Assembly (NCBI RefSeq): GCF_022539665.2
Contig: NC_081333.1
Span: forward strand, 10,352,971-10,416,970
Direction of reading: 5' to 3'
DNA from: Daphnia carinata
Taxonomy: Eukaryota > Arthropoda > Branchiopoda > Diplostraca > Daphniidae
Length of the DNA stretch: 64,000 nucleotides
Shown here: piece after piece, positions 28,201 through 40,700 of the stretch
How the letters are laid out: every line of letters starts with the position of its first letter
Numbering within the stretch: the stretch's first letter is position 1
The notes under the pieces: generated by a model
Seen by the model: the letters and a program-made list of their open reading frames with translations, nothing else
Database searches by the model: none
Told to the model about the DNA's origin: nothing
Translations under genes and position numbers: made by a program

Positions 28201-30970
28201 TAGACGACGCCCAAAGGGAATGGAGAGCGAAGCCGAACAAAAAATGAAATAAAAGAATGACACGCGCGGGATTTATTCGTCGCTTTCCCGAGCTATGTGG
28301 AGCAAAAAGCGACCATAGAAGTCAAATAGTGAAAGAGAAAACAAAGAGAAAAAAAAAAAAAAAACACAAAACAAAAAGGAACTGAGCTATAGGCTTTGAA
28401 TGATGACATTGGATCTGATGGGGCGGCCAAAAGCACTCTCCCGTTCTACATCGGCCTACAGATCCAGCAAAATGCCACTGATGTTCACTGCCTCTCGCTG
28501 CTATGTGCAGAGAGAGCAACTCGAAGGGGATGTCCGAATGTGTTGCATCCTTTCTTGTCCGGTAGTGCCGCTACCTCTTGGCCGCTTTCAGCGCACATGT
28601 CGCATTTCTTCTTTTGTTGTTGTATAGATTGGATTTCTCCCTGCGTTCGACCTCGCCACTGTCGTGATCAAAAGAGAATCAGAAAGAGAGAGAGATGGAG
28701 GCTAAAATAAAAAGGATAAGGAAATAAAAGGAAAAGAACACACATAGATTTGTGCCTTTTTCATCATTTTGATTTCTTTTTTTTTTTTTTTCTTATTCTC
28801 TTGTAGCCATCAGTGCGCTTCCCATCGCACATCTAAGGCTACTTTTTGAAGTCTACAATCCACTGTGTTTAGAGAGTAGACACGCTCACGCAACACGAAG
28901 AGGAATTGGCCTCACGTTATGCTTCTTTTTTCGCCTCCGTTAAGGCCACACTGTACAACAATACCTCGCCCCCGGTCGTTCCCTAACGGCCAGTCCGTTC
29001 CAATTTTTGCAAAACTATGCGATAGTTTTCGACACAGTGAGAAGCTCACCACACACCTGCAATTTTGTTTTTGAATTTCTCTCACGTGTTAGGTGGGAAA
29101 AAAGAATTTGTATTATTTGTTAAGTCGGTTGTGATTTCCTTTCGGATTTGGGCTTTGAAAGCCTACGGATCGACAAGTCAGCGGCCGGTGTTGTTGCTGG
29201 GCCAAATCAAAGCCACCCCGACACGCTTGATCTCTCTCTGTCGTCTACGTCTGCATAAATCAGGTCTTCCATCCCACCCCTCCGTGCCCTTCGTCTTTGG
29301 TCTTCCCCGCTTGTTTCTGGCTGATTGATTAGTTTGACCAAAGCTGTGCGTATCATCGTCATGTAGAAAAGGCAACAGACAAAACAAAAAGTAGTCCACT
29401 ACGTCCACAGGCAGAGAATAAACGGCCTCAAAGCCACAACGACCGCAGATGAGACTATGAACCATCCATCACATTGCGTCACTCGTACTAAAAAAAAAAA
29501 AGATAAAAGATAGTCAAATAGAAGTAGAACAAAACTCCAAAAAATTAAGTAAGAACAAACGAAAAGGGAGGCGGGAAGACTTTGGCAGATGTCACTTCAT
29601 TTCTCCACGATCGACTAGGAAACACGGAAACGTTTGTTATACTACGTCGCAACTCTCTTTTTTAAGGTTCCGCTGATGGTTAACACGATCGCGGAAAGAA
29701 GTGAGACCATTTGGCTTCCATTACAAATGGAAGAAAAGGAAGGAAGTAAGTCGAGAAGTTGAAGGAAAAGAAGGTTAATGATTGACTTTTCGAAGGCGTT
29801 AAAGAAAAATTGTCCCTTTCAGAAAGAAAAAAATAGAACAAAAGATGTACGAAGCCGAGCGCTAAGAGAAGAAAGAACGGGCTTTTATGTCTTTTAAAAT
29901 TTAGCAGCAAGCGAAAAGGAAAAAGGGGGAAGCAGAATTGAAGGGTGGAAGAAATATTTCCGCAGAGTCTGGTTCAATCCATCAGTGTCTTGACATCGTG
30001 ACAGGGACCTCGGCGCTAGACACACACACAGTGGACATACAAGTGGTGTAAGAGAAGGAGGGTGTCTCAGCTTCTCCCGTCCGGATATTTCCTTAAACTT
30101 TTTTTTTTTCTTGTCTTGTTCCTCTTGCGCCAACATCACCTCCTGATGACTCATGCTTGACTGCCCTTAATGATGGACCTCATGACTGATAGATGACTTC
30201 AACTCTCTTGTAGACTTTTATCATTCATTCTTTTTTTTTTTTTTCGAGCTGTCCGAACCGACCCAACTGCGTTTGCCCGTGTCGTACCGTGCCCAATACA
30301 AAGGGACTGTGTTGTAGGCTTCTTTTAACTTTGACGAACAATAGGAAAAAAAAAGGGGAGTAACACGAAACCTCTTCTTGTATTCCGTTCTCATCAGAGA
30401 AGCCAAAGTATGTGAAGACGGTGGAAAAAAAAAAATGAAAGGGAAAAAATGATTTTAGAAAGAATTAAAGAGAAGAGGACACGAAAGAAACGGGCGAGCT
30501 GTGCGCCATTTTTCACGCATCACCTCCACCAAATGGCTGTCACCGTTTCTTTGCTGTTCCTCTACATCACTCCTATCAACTTTGATTTATATACGCATAT
30601 TTGCATGTCCGTGGGCATTGGTCCGGCGCTGAAGCCCAAAAACAAGCGGTAAAGAAATCTAAACAAATAACGATAAATAAATGGGGAGGAAGGCGGGACG
30701 AAAGTCAAAGAGAAACAATAGTATGACAAGATCAAATCGACTGATGTCTAGAAGGAAAGAAGACAAACGTAACATGGATTCAGCTTGACTCTATGAATTC
30801 ATGCATGTTTCACGTGTACCCGCCAATTGACGTTTTTTGCCAACCACAGGCCAGAGGCCAAGCCCGTCAGCAACTGTTGAATTAATAAAGAACTTGTCCC
30901 AGACAATCGACGTGGTTATCGGTTACTTGTTTCAATCGCAATAGGAGACGGGAAAAAAAAAATGGAAATG

Positions 30971-30985
30971 CATTCCATGCATTCC
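30971..30985 (+). promoter_or_regulatory. paired TEAD/Scalloped-type motifs
   Basis: CATTCC at 30971-30976 and again at 30980-30985, nine bases apart, in the order CATTCCATGCATTCC. CATTCC is the TEAD/Scalloped core. The pair lies in a comparatively complex block of the upstream region. Confidence 0.3.
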
Positions 30986-31041
30986 TTTGCTCTTGTTTTT
31001 CCCTCGGTTTCAGGGTTATCCCTTTTTTGTTTTACCTTTCA

Positions 31042-31076
31042 ATTTCATATCCCATCGTTTTAATTGGATATGAAAT
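31042..31076. repeat. perfect 11-bp inverted repeat
   Basis: ATTTCATATCC (31042-31052) and GGATATGAAAT (31066-31076) are exact reverse complements around a 13-base spacer. It could be a hairpin or a paired binding site. Confidence 0.7.
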
Positions 31077-33766
31077 CGTTGTCATTTGATTTTTTTTTTT
31101 TTTAAATCCTTTCTTTTTATTTGGTTTACCTTTTTGTTTTGAAACGACTGACAGTCAAAATTGAAAATGATTTCCCGCGACCTTCACGTCGTCGATTTTA
31201 ATTCCCAATACTCCGATTTCCCCTTATTTTTCCTGTTCATCATCATCTCCGGTTTCCAGGCGATGATGCGGGACGAAAAGAGACATGAAACATTTTTTCT
31301 CTTTTCAGCTCGGTGGAACATATGGAATGCCAACTTATAGTTCCGACGTATATACCACAATCCGAGGCAAAGCTATAAGCGTGTTTGAACCAGTGACTGA
31401 GGTTCTCCTTTTGCCCTTTGTCCGTCTTGCATGTGTCGGTTTGATTGGGCAAGAAAAGAATTACACACACAAAAAAAAAAAAGAGAACTCGAACGCCGTG
31501 TGCAACCGGAGAATTGCCAGTCATTGCGCACCTGGACGAGAGAACTCGAAGGTAGAAGAAGAAGAAGAAATGGAGGGGTTCTTCTTGCAATTGCTGCTGT
31601 CCTGTTCAGCGCTGGGCCGTGGACGACTGTGTGATTAATGTTCCGTCACCCTGCCTGCAAATGGAGCCAGCACGATTTTTTATCTTCTCCTATTCGAATG
31701 GCGTTTCTCGTGTCCGTCGCCGCTGACGATGCCGCTGCGTGTGAGGGTCTTGTGTCCGTGCGTAGAGACATGCTGGTGGGACACCTAACCCGCCCCAACA
31801 GCCCATTGTCCTCGACCCTGACGATGATTGACGTCTCTTCTTTCTTCTCTCCTCGTTCGTCTTTTTTTTTTCCTTTTCTTTTTCACGTGCACACGAGCTC
31901 TAGACTTGTACACGCCAGAGCTGTGTGTGTAACGTTGGCGTTGAGCTGTTGCCCATTTCGGGACCCGACCTTTCCTGTCTTTCTGTCCTTCTTATTTATG
32001 ATGATTCAAAAGCCAAGCGATCGATCGATTTGCTTCTGTCTCTTTCTTATTTGAAGAGAGAGAACACTGACAGAAAAACTTAAAACGAATGAGAGAATAT
32101 CGGGCCAAGTTCTCGGTATCTCCTTTCGATGCGTGTTTCTTCGTTGTTTCTGAAACGATGCAACTATTAACTGATGGACGAGAACACACGATGGAATACC
32201 AAGAAAAAAGGGCGAATGAAATAGGACAAAGCGATCGAAAATGATGAAGATGCCAAATAAAATAGGAACACAAATAAAAAAGAAGAAATAAATAAAAGAA
32301 AAAAGAAAAAGAAATGAGACAAAACAAGAAAAAGAAAGCCAAAGAAATCTGTCGCCAGAATGATGGAGTATGTGGCATCATCGTCTCTCTTTTCTTTTTG
32401 AGACTCGGAGAATCCCAACTCTTATCACCTCTCTCACTCTTTGGCTGGCTGACTGACTGGGCTGCTCGGCGTTTGCCAAGTCACTCTCCAACTTTATTAA
32501 CGACTGCCAATCATTTTTTTTTCGAAAAGAGACGTGTCTGTGCGCTATTCTCTCGATCCTCTTTTCCAACCATCCATCATCGCTCAACTTGAAATAACTG
32601 GGGTCAAGGTGTCTAGACACCTCACGAGTCCCATCTTTTCTTTATTCCTGTTTTCCTTTCTATCAATTTTATTTCTTGAAAGAAATGTTCAACGTCCCGT
32701 TTCGTTTTAAAAAGACCCCTTTTTCCTTAAACGGACAAGTGTACCAACTTGTGAAAAATTAAGGGCAAAATCGATCAGCCAGATGTTGGAACATGTTCGT
32801 GTTTGCATCGCAAAGCTGAGTGGATGCTGAACTGCGAATCATAATGTGCTTATGTAAATAGCAGAGACCTTCGGTGACAAAGTGAAGGCGATCCCGATGA
32901 AAATTCATTGGCACCTAACCACCCAGTAGCTGGCACACGTATCGACGAATGTGCTGTGTGGGGGATTGTGATCACGCTATTACGAAACGATAGCGGGGAC
33001 GGACAAGAATGCAAGTGCGTGGGGTATAGGTGATGGAGGAAGAAGTGGCAAAGGAAGGTGGACAACGATGCATAAGAAAAAAAAAAAAACAAAAAAAAAC
33101 AAAGGAAGACAAAAATGGCAAAAGATAAAGGGAATCATCTCGAAATAAAAGAATGGAAAAAAGAAGAGCTCCAGCAATGGATCACCCGTCAGAAAACTGT
33201 TATTGATAACTGACAGACATGGTCAGGATCACACGGGCAAAAAGTAAAGGTCTCGTTTCCTTTCCGTCAGGTTGCTCGCCTTGACCATTTGGCTCTCACT
33301 TTTTTTTTTGGTTTTATTTTCTTGTTTTCTGCTTCGTTTTATCATGTTTCAAGTCTTCATTTTTTGGTTGTGTTTCGCTTTTTCTTGCGGTGGTCTCGCT
33401 GCCTCTCAGCAGACACACGGTATTCAGCAAGAAAAAAGAAAAGAAAAGAGAGAAGTCGAAAGAGCGCAACATCCATCATGTGCGTGTCAGCTGTCAAAGC
33501 CTCTCGTGTGCTGCGCGCATAGAACTAACATCGCCCACCTTTACCCAAACCACACCAGCCGCACCGCCCTGTCCGCAGCCCCGGCTGCTTTTATTCTTAT
33601 TCTTTTGTTGGGTTCACCTTTTTTTCTTCAGTGGTTTTTGTTTTGTTGTTCTTCTTGGGTATTCTGATTCTGAACGCACCTTTTGCCTTTTTGTGTGTGT
33701 GTGGAATTGGTCTTGGAATGGAGAGACAGAGAGACAACACACAATTATTGAGATATGCCGCTCTCC

Positions 33767-33794
33767 TTTTTTTTTTTTTTTTTTTTTTTTTTTT
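33767..33794 (+). repeat. poly-T run, 28 bases
   Basis: Followed 35 bases later by another long T run; gives artificial Phe-rich open frames. Confidence 0.9.
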
Positions 33795-36700
33795 CGTTCG
33801 GTGTCTTTGGATTTTTAGATTTTAGCTTGTTTTTTTTTTTTTTTTTTTGTTTCTTTACTTTTCTACGATTTCATTTCAGTTTGTCTTGTTATTTTTTATT
33901 TTCTTCTCGTCTTTCCTGGCTACCTTGTCTATCTCTTCTTTTTCTCTTGCGCCTTTCGCGTCACGCTAGATGGTTGATAAATCATGTTGCGGCATCGATC
34001 GAAAGTCGCTCGCCGTTGTCAGTGATGCCGGTCGGTCCCATTGTTTCGGCTACCTTTCCTGCCTTTTGTCGCATGGCCGAGGTCGAGTCGTTTCCCGGGA
34101 CTCAACAGGAACGAAAAGGGGAAAAAAAAAAAATAAATGACAAAACAAAACGAAAACAAGAAAATTCCCTTACCCAACCAAAAAAAAAAGCTGATTTGAA
34201 ATGTATAAATATTCTTTTCGTTCAAAAGAAAGAGAGAAAAAACAGGGGGTAGAACAAAAACAGAAAAAAAAAAAAAAAATAGGCAATGAGAGAAAAAAAA
34301 AAAAAAAAAAAAATGAAACAAATGGCTGCGCTCCTGCTGGCTGCTGTCGCTGGAACAGGTCGTGATGTTGTTTCCTTCTCTATCCGTCAACACATCAGCC
34401 GGCATTTTACGATTGGACGAATTCTCTTCTTTTTCACGTATATATCTCAGTCCAAACCTTGGTTTTGTTTTTTCTCTCTTCGTTTCGTCTTCGTTGTTGT
34501 TTTCTTTGGCTTTCAATGGATTTTTGTTGTCCATGTTTTTATGTAGCGACTCCTCCCTTTTTATTTTGATAGTCGTTTCATTTTATTTTTTTTTTTTTTT
34601 TTGACTTTGTTTTCCAGCTTCTCTGTCTCCGGCTTCTCTTTGTTCTACTTTTATTCTATTTGTCTCATTCTCTTCCGTAGCCGCTTTCGCTATGGTTGCT
34701 GATTGAATCTATCAAGTCGGTGAACTGCCGGTCCGTATATATAAACAGTTTTTCTCTGGCGCGTCTTGTCTGTAGCTTTGATTTATAATTGATACACCGG
34801 TAAAGATGGGTTGGCTATGATTGGATCAATCGGCTTTGATCTCGATTGCTTATTGCTACGTACCGAGTACACAAACATAAAAACTGCTAGCGTACGCACT
34901 CAACGAACGAGAGCTAAACAAATAGATAAGGGAAAGCGCAATTTTCGTTTCCTGCGGCCTTGTTTTGTGTTTCTCCCCGTTCATTTTCCGCCCCACTTTG
35001 TTATCATCTACAGTCTATAAAAGCAATTAAAAACGAAGCGGGTAGAAAGCCATAGAGATAGGCAGGGCTATCGGAAACGAAAGGAGTCCGTGGGAGGGAT
35101 TGATCTTGTTGGTTGCAACCGAGATGTAATCAGCCGGATAATTTCTGATTCATGTTCCCCGAATGTACATTGGGCCTCTCCAACATTACTCCGTTAAGCT
35201 AGATTTATCTATCAAAGGAAATAACAAGGAACAAAAAAGATGACGGAAGATCTTCTTTGCGACTGTACACAATACAAACATAAGACGACAAAGACAGAGA
35301 CCAACGCGCCACTGATATATACTCTAAACCATCAAATCACAACTCATGTGTGTAGGTACGTGCGTGAGAGCCGATCTTGAGTTTGGCCGACATGAAGCCA
35401 AGCCGCACGGCCGTGCCAAGAGCTTGATTGGAGCAACAACAGCCTCTTCGTCCCTATTGCCAATGAGCAAATTGGTGAAGCGGAGGGGGGGGGGGGACGA
35501 AGAGGAAAAGCTTTGCCCGTGGTCCCTTTTCTTTCTTCCTTAACCGTCCCTTGCTCCTACACCGCTATACCGATACACGTCCATAAATATATATACATAT
35601 AATATATATAAGAGGTCTCATGGTTGTAATCCTCTGTAATTACACATCGTTCCCAATCTCTGTGTGTCCTTTGGGCCGAGTGTAATACACAGCCGGCAAT
35701 CGGCTGTGCTGTCATCGTTCCCCACAAAACTGGGCGAGCCAAATGAAGCCACTATCGTTCGTTCTTACCGTCTTACTCATCTTCATCATCATCATCATCA
35801 TCAGGACTTTGAATCCCCGTGTCGGTTACTGATCTATCGACGCTAACTTTTTTTTTTCTCTCTTTTTTTCCGGGGCTATAACACTTCGTCAAACCTTTAT
35901 CGCTGACGCCGCGCCCGTTTTTAGTTGATATGGTTCACTTATACATCTAGACACAAGAGAAACTTAGGGCCATCCGTTAGCTGGGCGTCCTATCAAGTCT
36001 CGTCCTGTTCTCCTTTTTATTTATAACGGCTGTGTGTGTCTCTCTATAAAAGGGAGGCAATGCGCGAGCACTAATTAAAAGTAATGAGACGGCCAGGCAC
36101 TGAAAGGCGATCGGCCAAAAAGTATCCGCCTCCAGGAGCAAGCGAGGGCCATTGCCTCTGTACGTGGGTACACGCATCGCGCTAATTCCGACGTCAAAGA
36201 CGCTTTCATTAGAGAGAAAACGCTTGGTTCACTTCTCTAAGCTTTTTTTTTTTGTAAACTTCTTATTGCTTTTAGTTCATTGTCTTTTGTTTTTTATTTA
36301 TTATTTTTTTGGGGGGTGGGGGTTTCTTACGTAACTTACGATGATGCTTTGGTTTTAGTGGTTGAGAAACAACCGAGTATATCGATTTCCAGATAGGGAA
36401 AGAGACTCTGATTTTTTTTTTGGATCCTTTACATTTCTCTCTGCCCAGAGAAAAAAGATGAAAATGAGCGAAATGACATCGTCTTAATTGCTTCGTTATG
36501 GAACGACTCGCTTTGTCCCATTGGCTCTCGACAATCAAACTAAACGGAAATGATTCCGAATTGAAATTTTTTGTCTTTTGTTTTGTTTTTTTTGTTTTTT
36601 TGAAGAGCAATAGTCATAATAACCATACGCGACGGGAAAAGAAACAAAATGGAATGAAAAAGAAAATAGATTTAAAAATGAAAAAAGGCCAGGAGGAAAT

Positions 36701-37199
36701 CAATCCGAAATCATTTCTGAGAAAGACAGTTGGCAAACAGTTTCTTTGATTGTGGAGTGCGAGCGGAATGAATGAGAGATGTGCGTAACGCAAACAGACA
36801 CCAGAATATGAAAAGCGAGAAATGACAAGCGGAGTGACGTCCGGATGACTTGATTATCCATTGAAGGTAGAGGTGTGCGCGCGTGTCAGTCAACCAGTTT
36901 TTTTTTTATATCCCCCTCTCTTTTAGCTCCCGTTTTTATTTTTCCTCAATTGAAGAGGAGGGATCAAAAAATGAAAATGAAAGAGAAGAGAAGGTTAACA
37001 AAAAAAAAAGACAGCCTTTTGCTGTGACAGATCAGACAGACAGAATAAACTCGTATGGCGTGTTCCCTTTTTTTTTTTTTCTTCTAATGTTGATATTCTC
37101 GTTCTGCAAGTGTCCCTTCATTTTTATTTTTCCTTTTTCTTTGGATAAAACCATTCAAAAATGCCACCCTTCGGGTCGACAGTTGACTGACGTTTCAGG

Positions 37200-37238
37200 A
37201 GTGAGGTGTACCTTGTGCTACCAGCTATCCACCTCACT
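37200..37238. repeat. inverted repeat upstream of the teashirt exon
   Basis: AGTGAGGTG (37200-37208) and CACCTCACT (37230-37238) are perfect 9-base arms around 21 bases, 420 bases before the coding exon. Each arm contains a CACCT core, the recognition sequence of ZEB/Zfh1 and Snail-type factors. Confidence 0.55.
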
Positions 37239-37656
37239 GTAGGTCTCTCTCCTTCTCTCTATGACTCGTGCGCAGTCTTGACACCGTCCTCCCTCCCCTA
37301 CACCCAGAGATGCACACAACACACGTCTCTCTCTTTCACCCGAATCACCCTGTCTTGCTTTATTCACGTGAAGCCGTAGGTGTATGCGATGAGTGACACT
37401 GACGCGCTCGGATGCCCACTCGACGCAGGGGGAAGCTATAGAAACAAGCTACTGTCTTTCCACTCTAATCCGGGCCGTTTAATCCGATATTGTGCTCTTC
37501 GCGGTACCTCCCTAAACTGCTCCTGTTGGCACGCGCTCATATTAAAATCTTTTTCTTTCACCTGTTTGCTTTTCAAAACGTGTGATTGTGATGAATTGAT
37601 AATTGCTGGAATCCATTGTGAAATTTTAATGTTTGTGTTTTTTTTTTGTCTAACAG

Positions 37657-37734
37657 GGGAGGAGGAATTGGCGGCGGCAGCGGCAGCGCGTGAAGCGGCA
37701 ATTGCAGCCGGATTACTTGATCCAAATCAAATAG
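37657..37734 (+). other. tsh: teashirt internal coding exon (78 bp)
   Basis: A poly-T tract ending in TCTAACAG gives a strong acceptor, and AATAG|GTAAGC gives a donor. The exon starts with two bases of a split glycine codon, so it needs a phase-1 upstream exon. It then encodes EEEL, an Ala run, a short REAAIAAGLL helix and DPNQI, and leaves one base (G) that joins the next exon's AT to make Asp. The phase match with exon 37857 and the acidic/Ala character typical of Teashirt N-termini support it. The frame stays open upstream of the acceptor, so a rare unspliced or alternative first-exon form cannot be excluded. Confidence 0.85.
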
Positions 37735-40700
37735 GTAAGCCATTCTTCGCATTTTTTTTTTTTCTATGCACTTAGCGAATAGACAAGATAAATGATCTTC
37801 GGTTATACAACATATTATTCATCCTTTCCATAAATATTATTTGTTAATCAAAGTAGATGAATTCGAACCCGATCCGGATCAGAGCCAAGATTCCGGTTCG
37901 TCTTCTTCGTCACCAGCACGCGATGACGTAGACGAGGATGAAGCATTGAAAGAAGAGAAACCTAAGAAAGGAAGAGCTTCGCCACTTTCGCGGGGATCCA
38001 TGAGCCCCGGCCGAAACAGTCCCGCTCCAATCATGAGCGATCCTACTTCGGCCGCAGCTGCGGCAGCCGCTGCGGCGGCCGCTACCAACCTGCAAAACCT
38101 GCAGGCCTTTTTAGCAGCTAGCGCAGCTTTCCCGGGACTATTATCTCACGGCGGAGCGGCTGCTGGACTCTTGGCCGGCCTTCCTGGTGGCTTGCATTCA
38201 GCCCTGGCCATGCAGGGATTTCAGGGACTACAAGGCCTACAGGGCCTTCAAGGTTTGTTTGGCTCTCTTCCGGCCGCCGCGGCGGCTACCAAACATTCGA
38301 CCAATGTTATGTCTCCGCCAGCCGGTGCCATCCCATCCCCGGGAGCCGGACGCAATGCTGATATTTCCAGCATCATGGATTTCAGCAACAAACGCCCCGC
38401 TGGTGTCGGCATTAAACTGGAGAAAGGAACAGAATCTGAAATGGCGGACGACGCCCCTCCAGCACCTCGTCGCAGAGCTGGCGGTGAGTCATCTCCTTTA
38501 GATTTGAGCTCTTCCGGTGTCCGGAAGCGAGATCGTTCGTCAGGCGGTTCTACAGCCAACATCGGCCCGGCCGAGAAGCGCCGTTCCGATTCGACGGCTG
38601 GATGGAAATCGGCCGGCGTCCCCCACACGCCCGACGCCTGGAACGGTCACCACAAATCCGCAATCGACGCGAAGAGTTCGTTCGTCACTCCACCGGACGC
38701 CTCTAAAGCTCTGGAAAGGATGACGGAATTGAGTCGCTTGTCGGGTGAGTCGAGAGCGGGCGGTGCTGGAGGAGGCCGTCAGTCGGCCTGGCAGAGCCAT
38801 TGGCTCAGCAAAGGAGCCGACACGGCCAAGGACGTCCTCAAGTGCGTCTGGTGTAAACTGAGCTTCGAGACGTTGGCCGCCTTGACGACGCACATGAAAG
38901 AATCGAAACACTGCGGCGTCAATGCCAGTCTCATGTCATCGGCGTCCAGCGCTTCGGGTGCGGCCGGATCGGTGAATTCCTCACCGGTGGCGTCATCACC
39001 TTCGTCTTCGTCACAACCGCATCATCACCAACCGCAAGCGTCGCCGTCTTCTCATCAGTCGGAAAGGGATCGGCTTCCGGCCGCATCTCATACGCCCTCC
39101 TCGTCGGCCTCGACGACTCCATCCGGCAGAGGCCATCATCACTCGAGCAGCAGCAGCAGCAACAATCACGATTTACTGCTCAAAGAGTCGGGTCAGGTCC
39201 AGTTGCCTCGCAAATTGGTTCGCGGCCAGGACGTCTGGCTGGGCAAAGGAGCCGAGCAGACGCGCCAAATCCTCAAGTGTATGTGGTGCGGTCAGAGTTT
39301 CCGCTCGCTGGCCGAGATGACGACGCACATGCAACAAACTCAGCACTACACCAACATCATCTCGCAAGAGCAAATCATCTCGTGGAAAGCGGCCGACGGC
39401 GAAGGAGGCGCCGCTGGCAGCGGCGGCAAAGGATCGAGCGGATCGGGAGCCAATCACGGCCAACAGCAACAACACCATCACGGCCAGCAGCAACAGCCGC
39501 ATCAACAGCAGCAGCAAGCGCAACAACAAGCGCAACAACAATCGCACGTCAACGCCGTGCTGACATGCAAAGTGTGCGACCAGGCGTTCGCTAGTTTGAA
39601 GGAACTCAGTTCGCACATGGTGAAGAACTCGCATTACAAAGAGCACATCATGCGATCCATCAGCGAAAGCGGTGGCCGTCGCAGACAGGCCAGGGACAAA
39701 CGCAAGAAAGCGCTGCCCGTTCGGAAGTTACTGGAACTGGAACGAGCCCAGCAGGAAGCTCGATCGCTGACTCAGTTGCAGCAGCAGCAGCAGCAAATGA
39801 TTCCGGCCCAGCATCACCACCAAGCTCTGGTTGAACAACAGAAAGGAACCGGCAACACGGGTCGGATCAGTTGTGAAAAGTGCGGCGACAAGATCGAGAC
39901 GAGCGGCTTCGTCGACCACATCCGGCAGTGCGTCGGCGGAAGTGGACAGTCGATGCGCGCAGGAAGCAAGAGCAGCACTCCGTCGCCTTCCGTCGTCGCT
40001 CCTAAATTGGAGACGATCAACGGGTCCGGCCGCAAGACACCGAAATCCACCAAACACCAAACGAGCAATCCGTCGCCGAGGGCCAGTCCGATGAGCGTCG
40101 GATCGGCCAACGGAAGCGACGCTCCAGCAGCTCCGCCCGCTTCTTCTTCCACTCCGAACAAAGATGGCTCACCATCGGTCCTCAATGCTATCGAGAAATT
40201 GATTGAAAAGAGCTTCGACGCCGGACAGGGCGGCAGCGGAGGCAAAGCCAAAACGGCGGCCAACAACGCGACCGGCTCCAACATTCTGCGCCGTTTGGGC
40301 ATCGATGAGAGTTTGGACTATTCCAAACCGTTGATGGATCCGATGATGACCGTCAACATGCTCCGCCTTTACGGCTACGGCCAGCCGGCTGGCCATCAAA
40401 GAGAGCGGACCACTAGCGAGGCCAGCAGCAGCAACGCTTCGGCCGCGGCCAGCAATGGTGATCACTCGTCGCATCCAGCGGCTCATCAGAGAGACTCTGG
40501 AAAATCAACTCCGCGATCAGCCAACGGAGGCGCATCTCCGCTTCGCAGCCGCAGTCCGAGTCAGAGTCCTAGCGGAGTAGCTCATCGTCGGAGACGGAAG
40601 GACCCGTCTCCTTCGCCCGTTTCTCCGACTATGGATGCCGACATTAATCCGTCCAGCCCAGCGGCCAGTTCCGTTGTTAGCGAACGCTCGTTGCGTTCCA

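Larger units (their letters stand above)
25251..31300. other. non-coding region, upstream segment 5
   Basis: Mixed texture. Cleaner blocks lie at 26360-26720 (with a TCF-like GATCAAAGG at 26388-26396), 28390-28680, 28800-29460 and 30780-31260. The last holds a CACGTG E-box, an ATGAATTCAT palindrome, paired TEAD-like sites and an 11-bp inverted repeat. No gene recognised. Confidence 0.5.
31301..37656. other. non-coding region immediately upstream of the teashirt exon
   Basis: T-run-rich stretches at 33.3-34.7 kb and a complex block at about 32690-33010 with a TATGTAAATAG (forkhead-like) word. CTT/CAT repeats lie near 35780 and an inverted repeat at 37200-37238. Likely first intron or promoter-proximal sequence of teashirt; no 5' exon could be identified. 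Confidence 0.5.

Noticed and set aside
29178-29465. - strand frame with KRGRPKTK, an AT-hook-like motif
   Set aside because: A short basic motif in an unsupported frame, with no splice sites or family match.
33272-34604. Long Phe/Ser-rich + frames up to 165 codons
   Set aside because: They are translations of poly-T and T-rich repeats with no domain or splice support.
37386-37656. Open frame upstream of the 78-bp teashirt exon (MSDTDALGCPLDAGG), as a possible first coding exon
   Set aside because: It reads through a strong TCTAACAG acceptor preceded by a poly-T tract and translates to Phe-rich sequence. A spliced start is far more likely.
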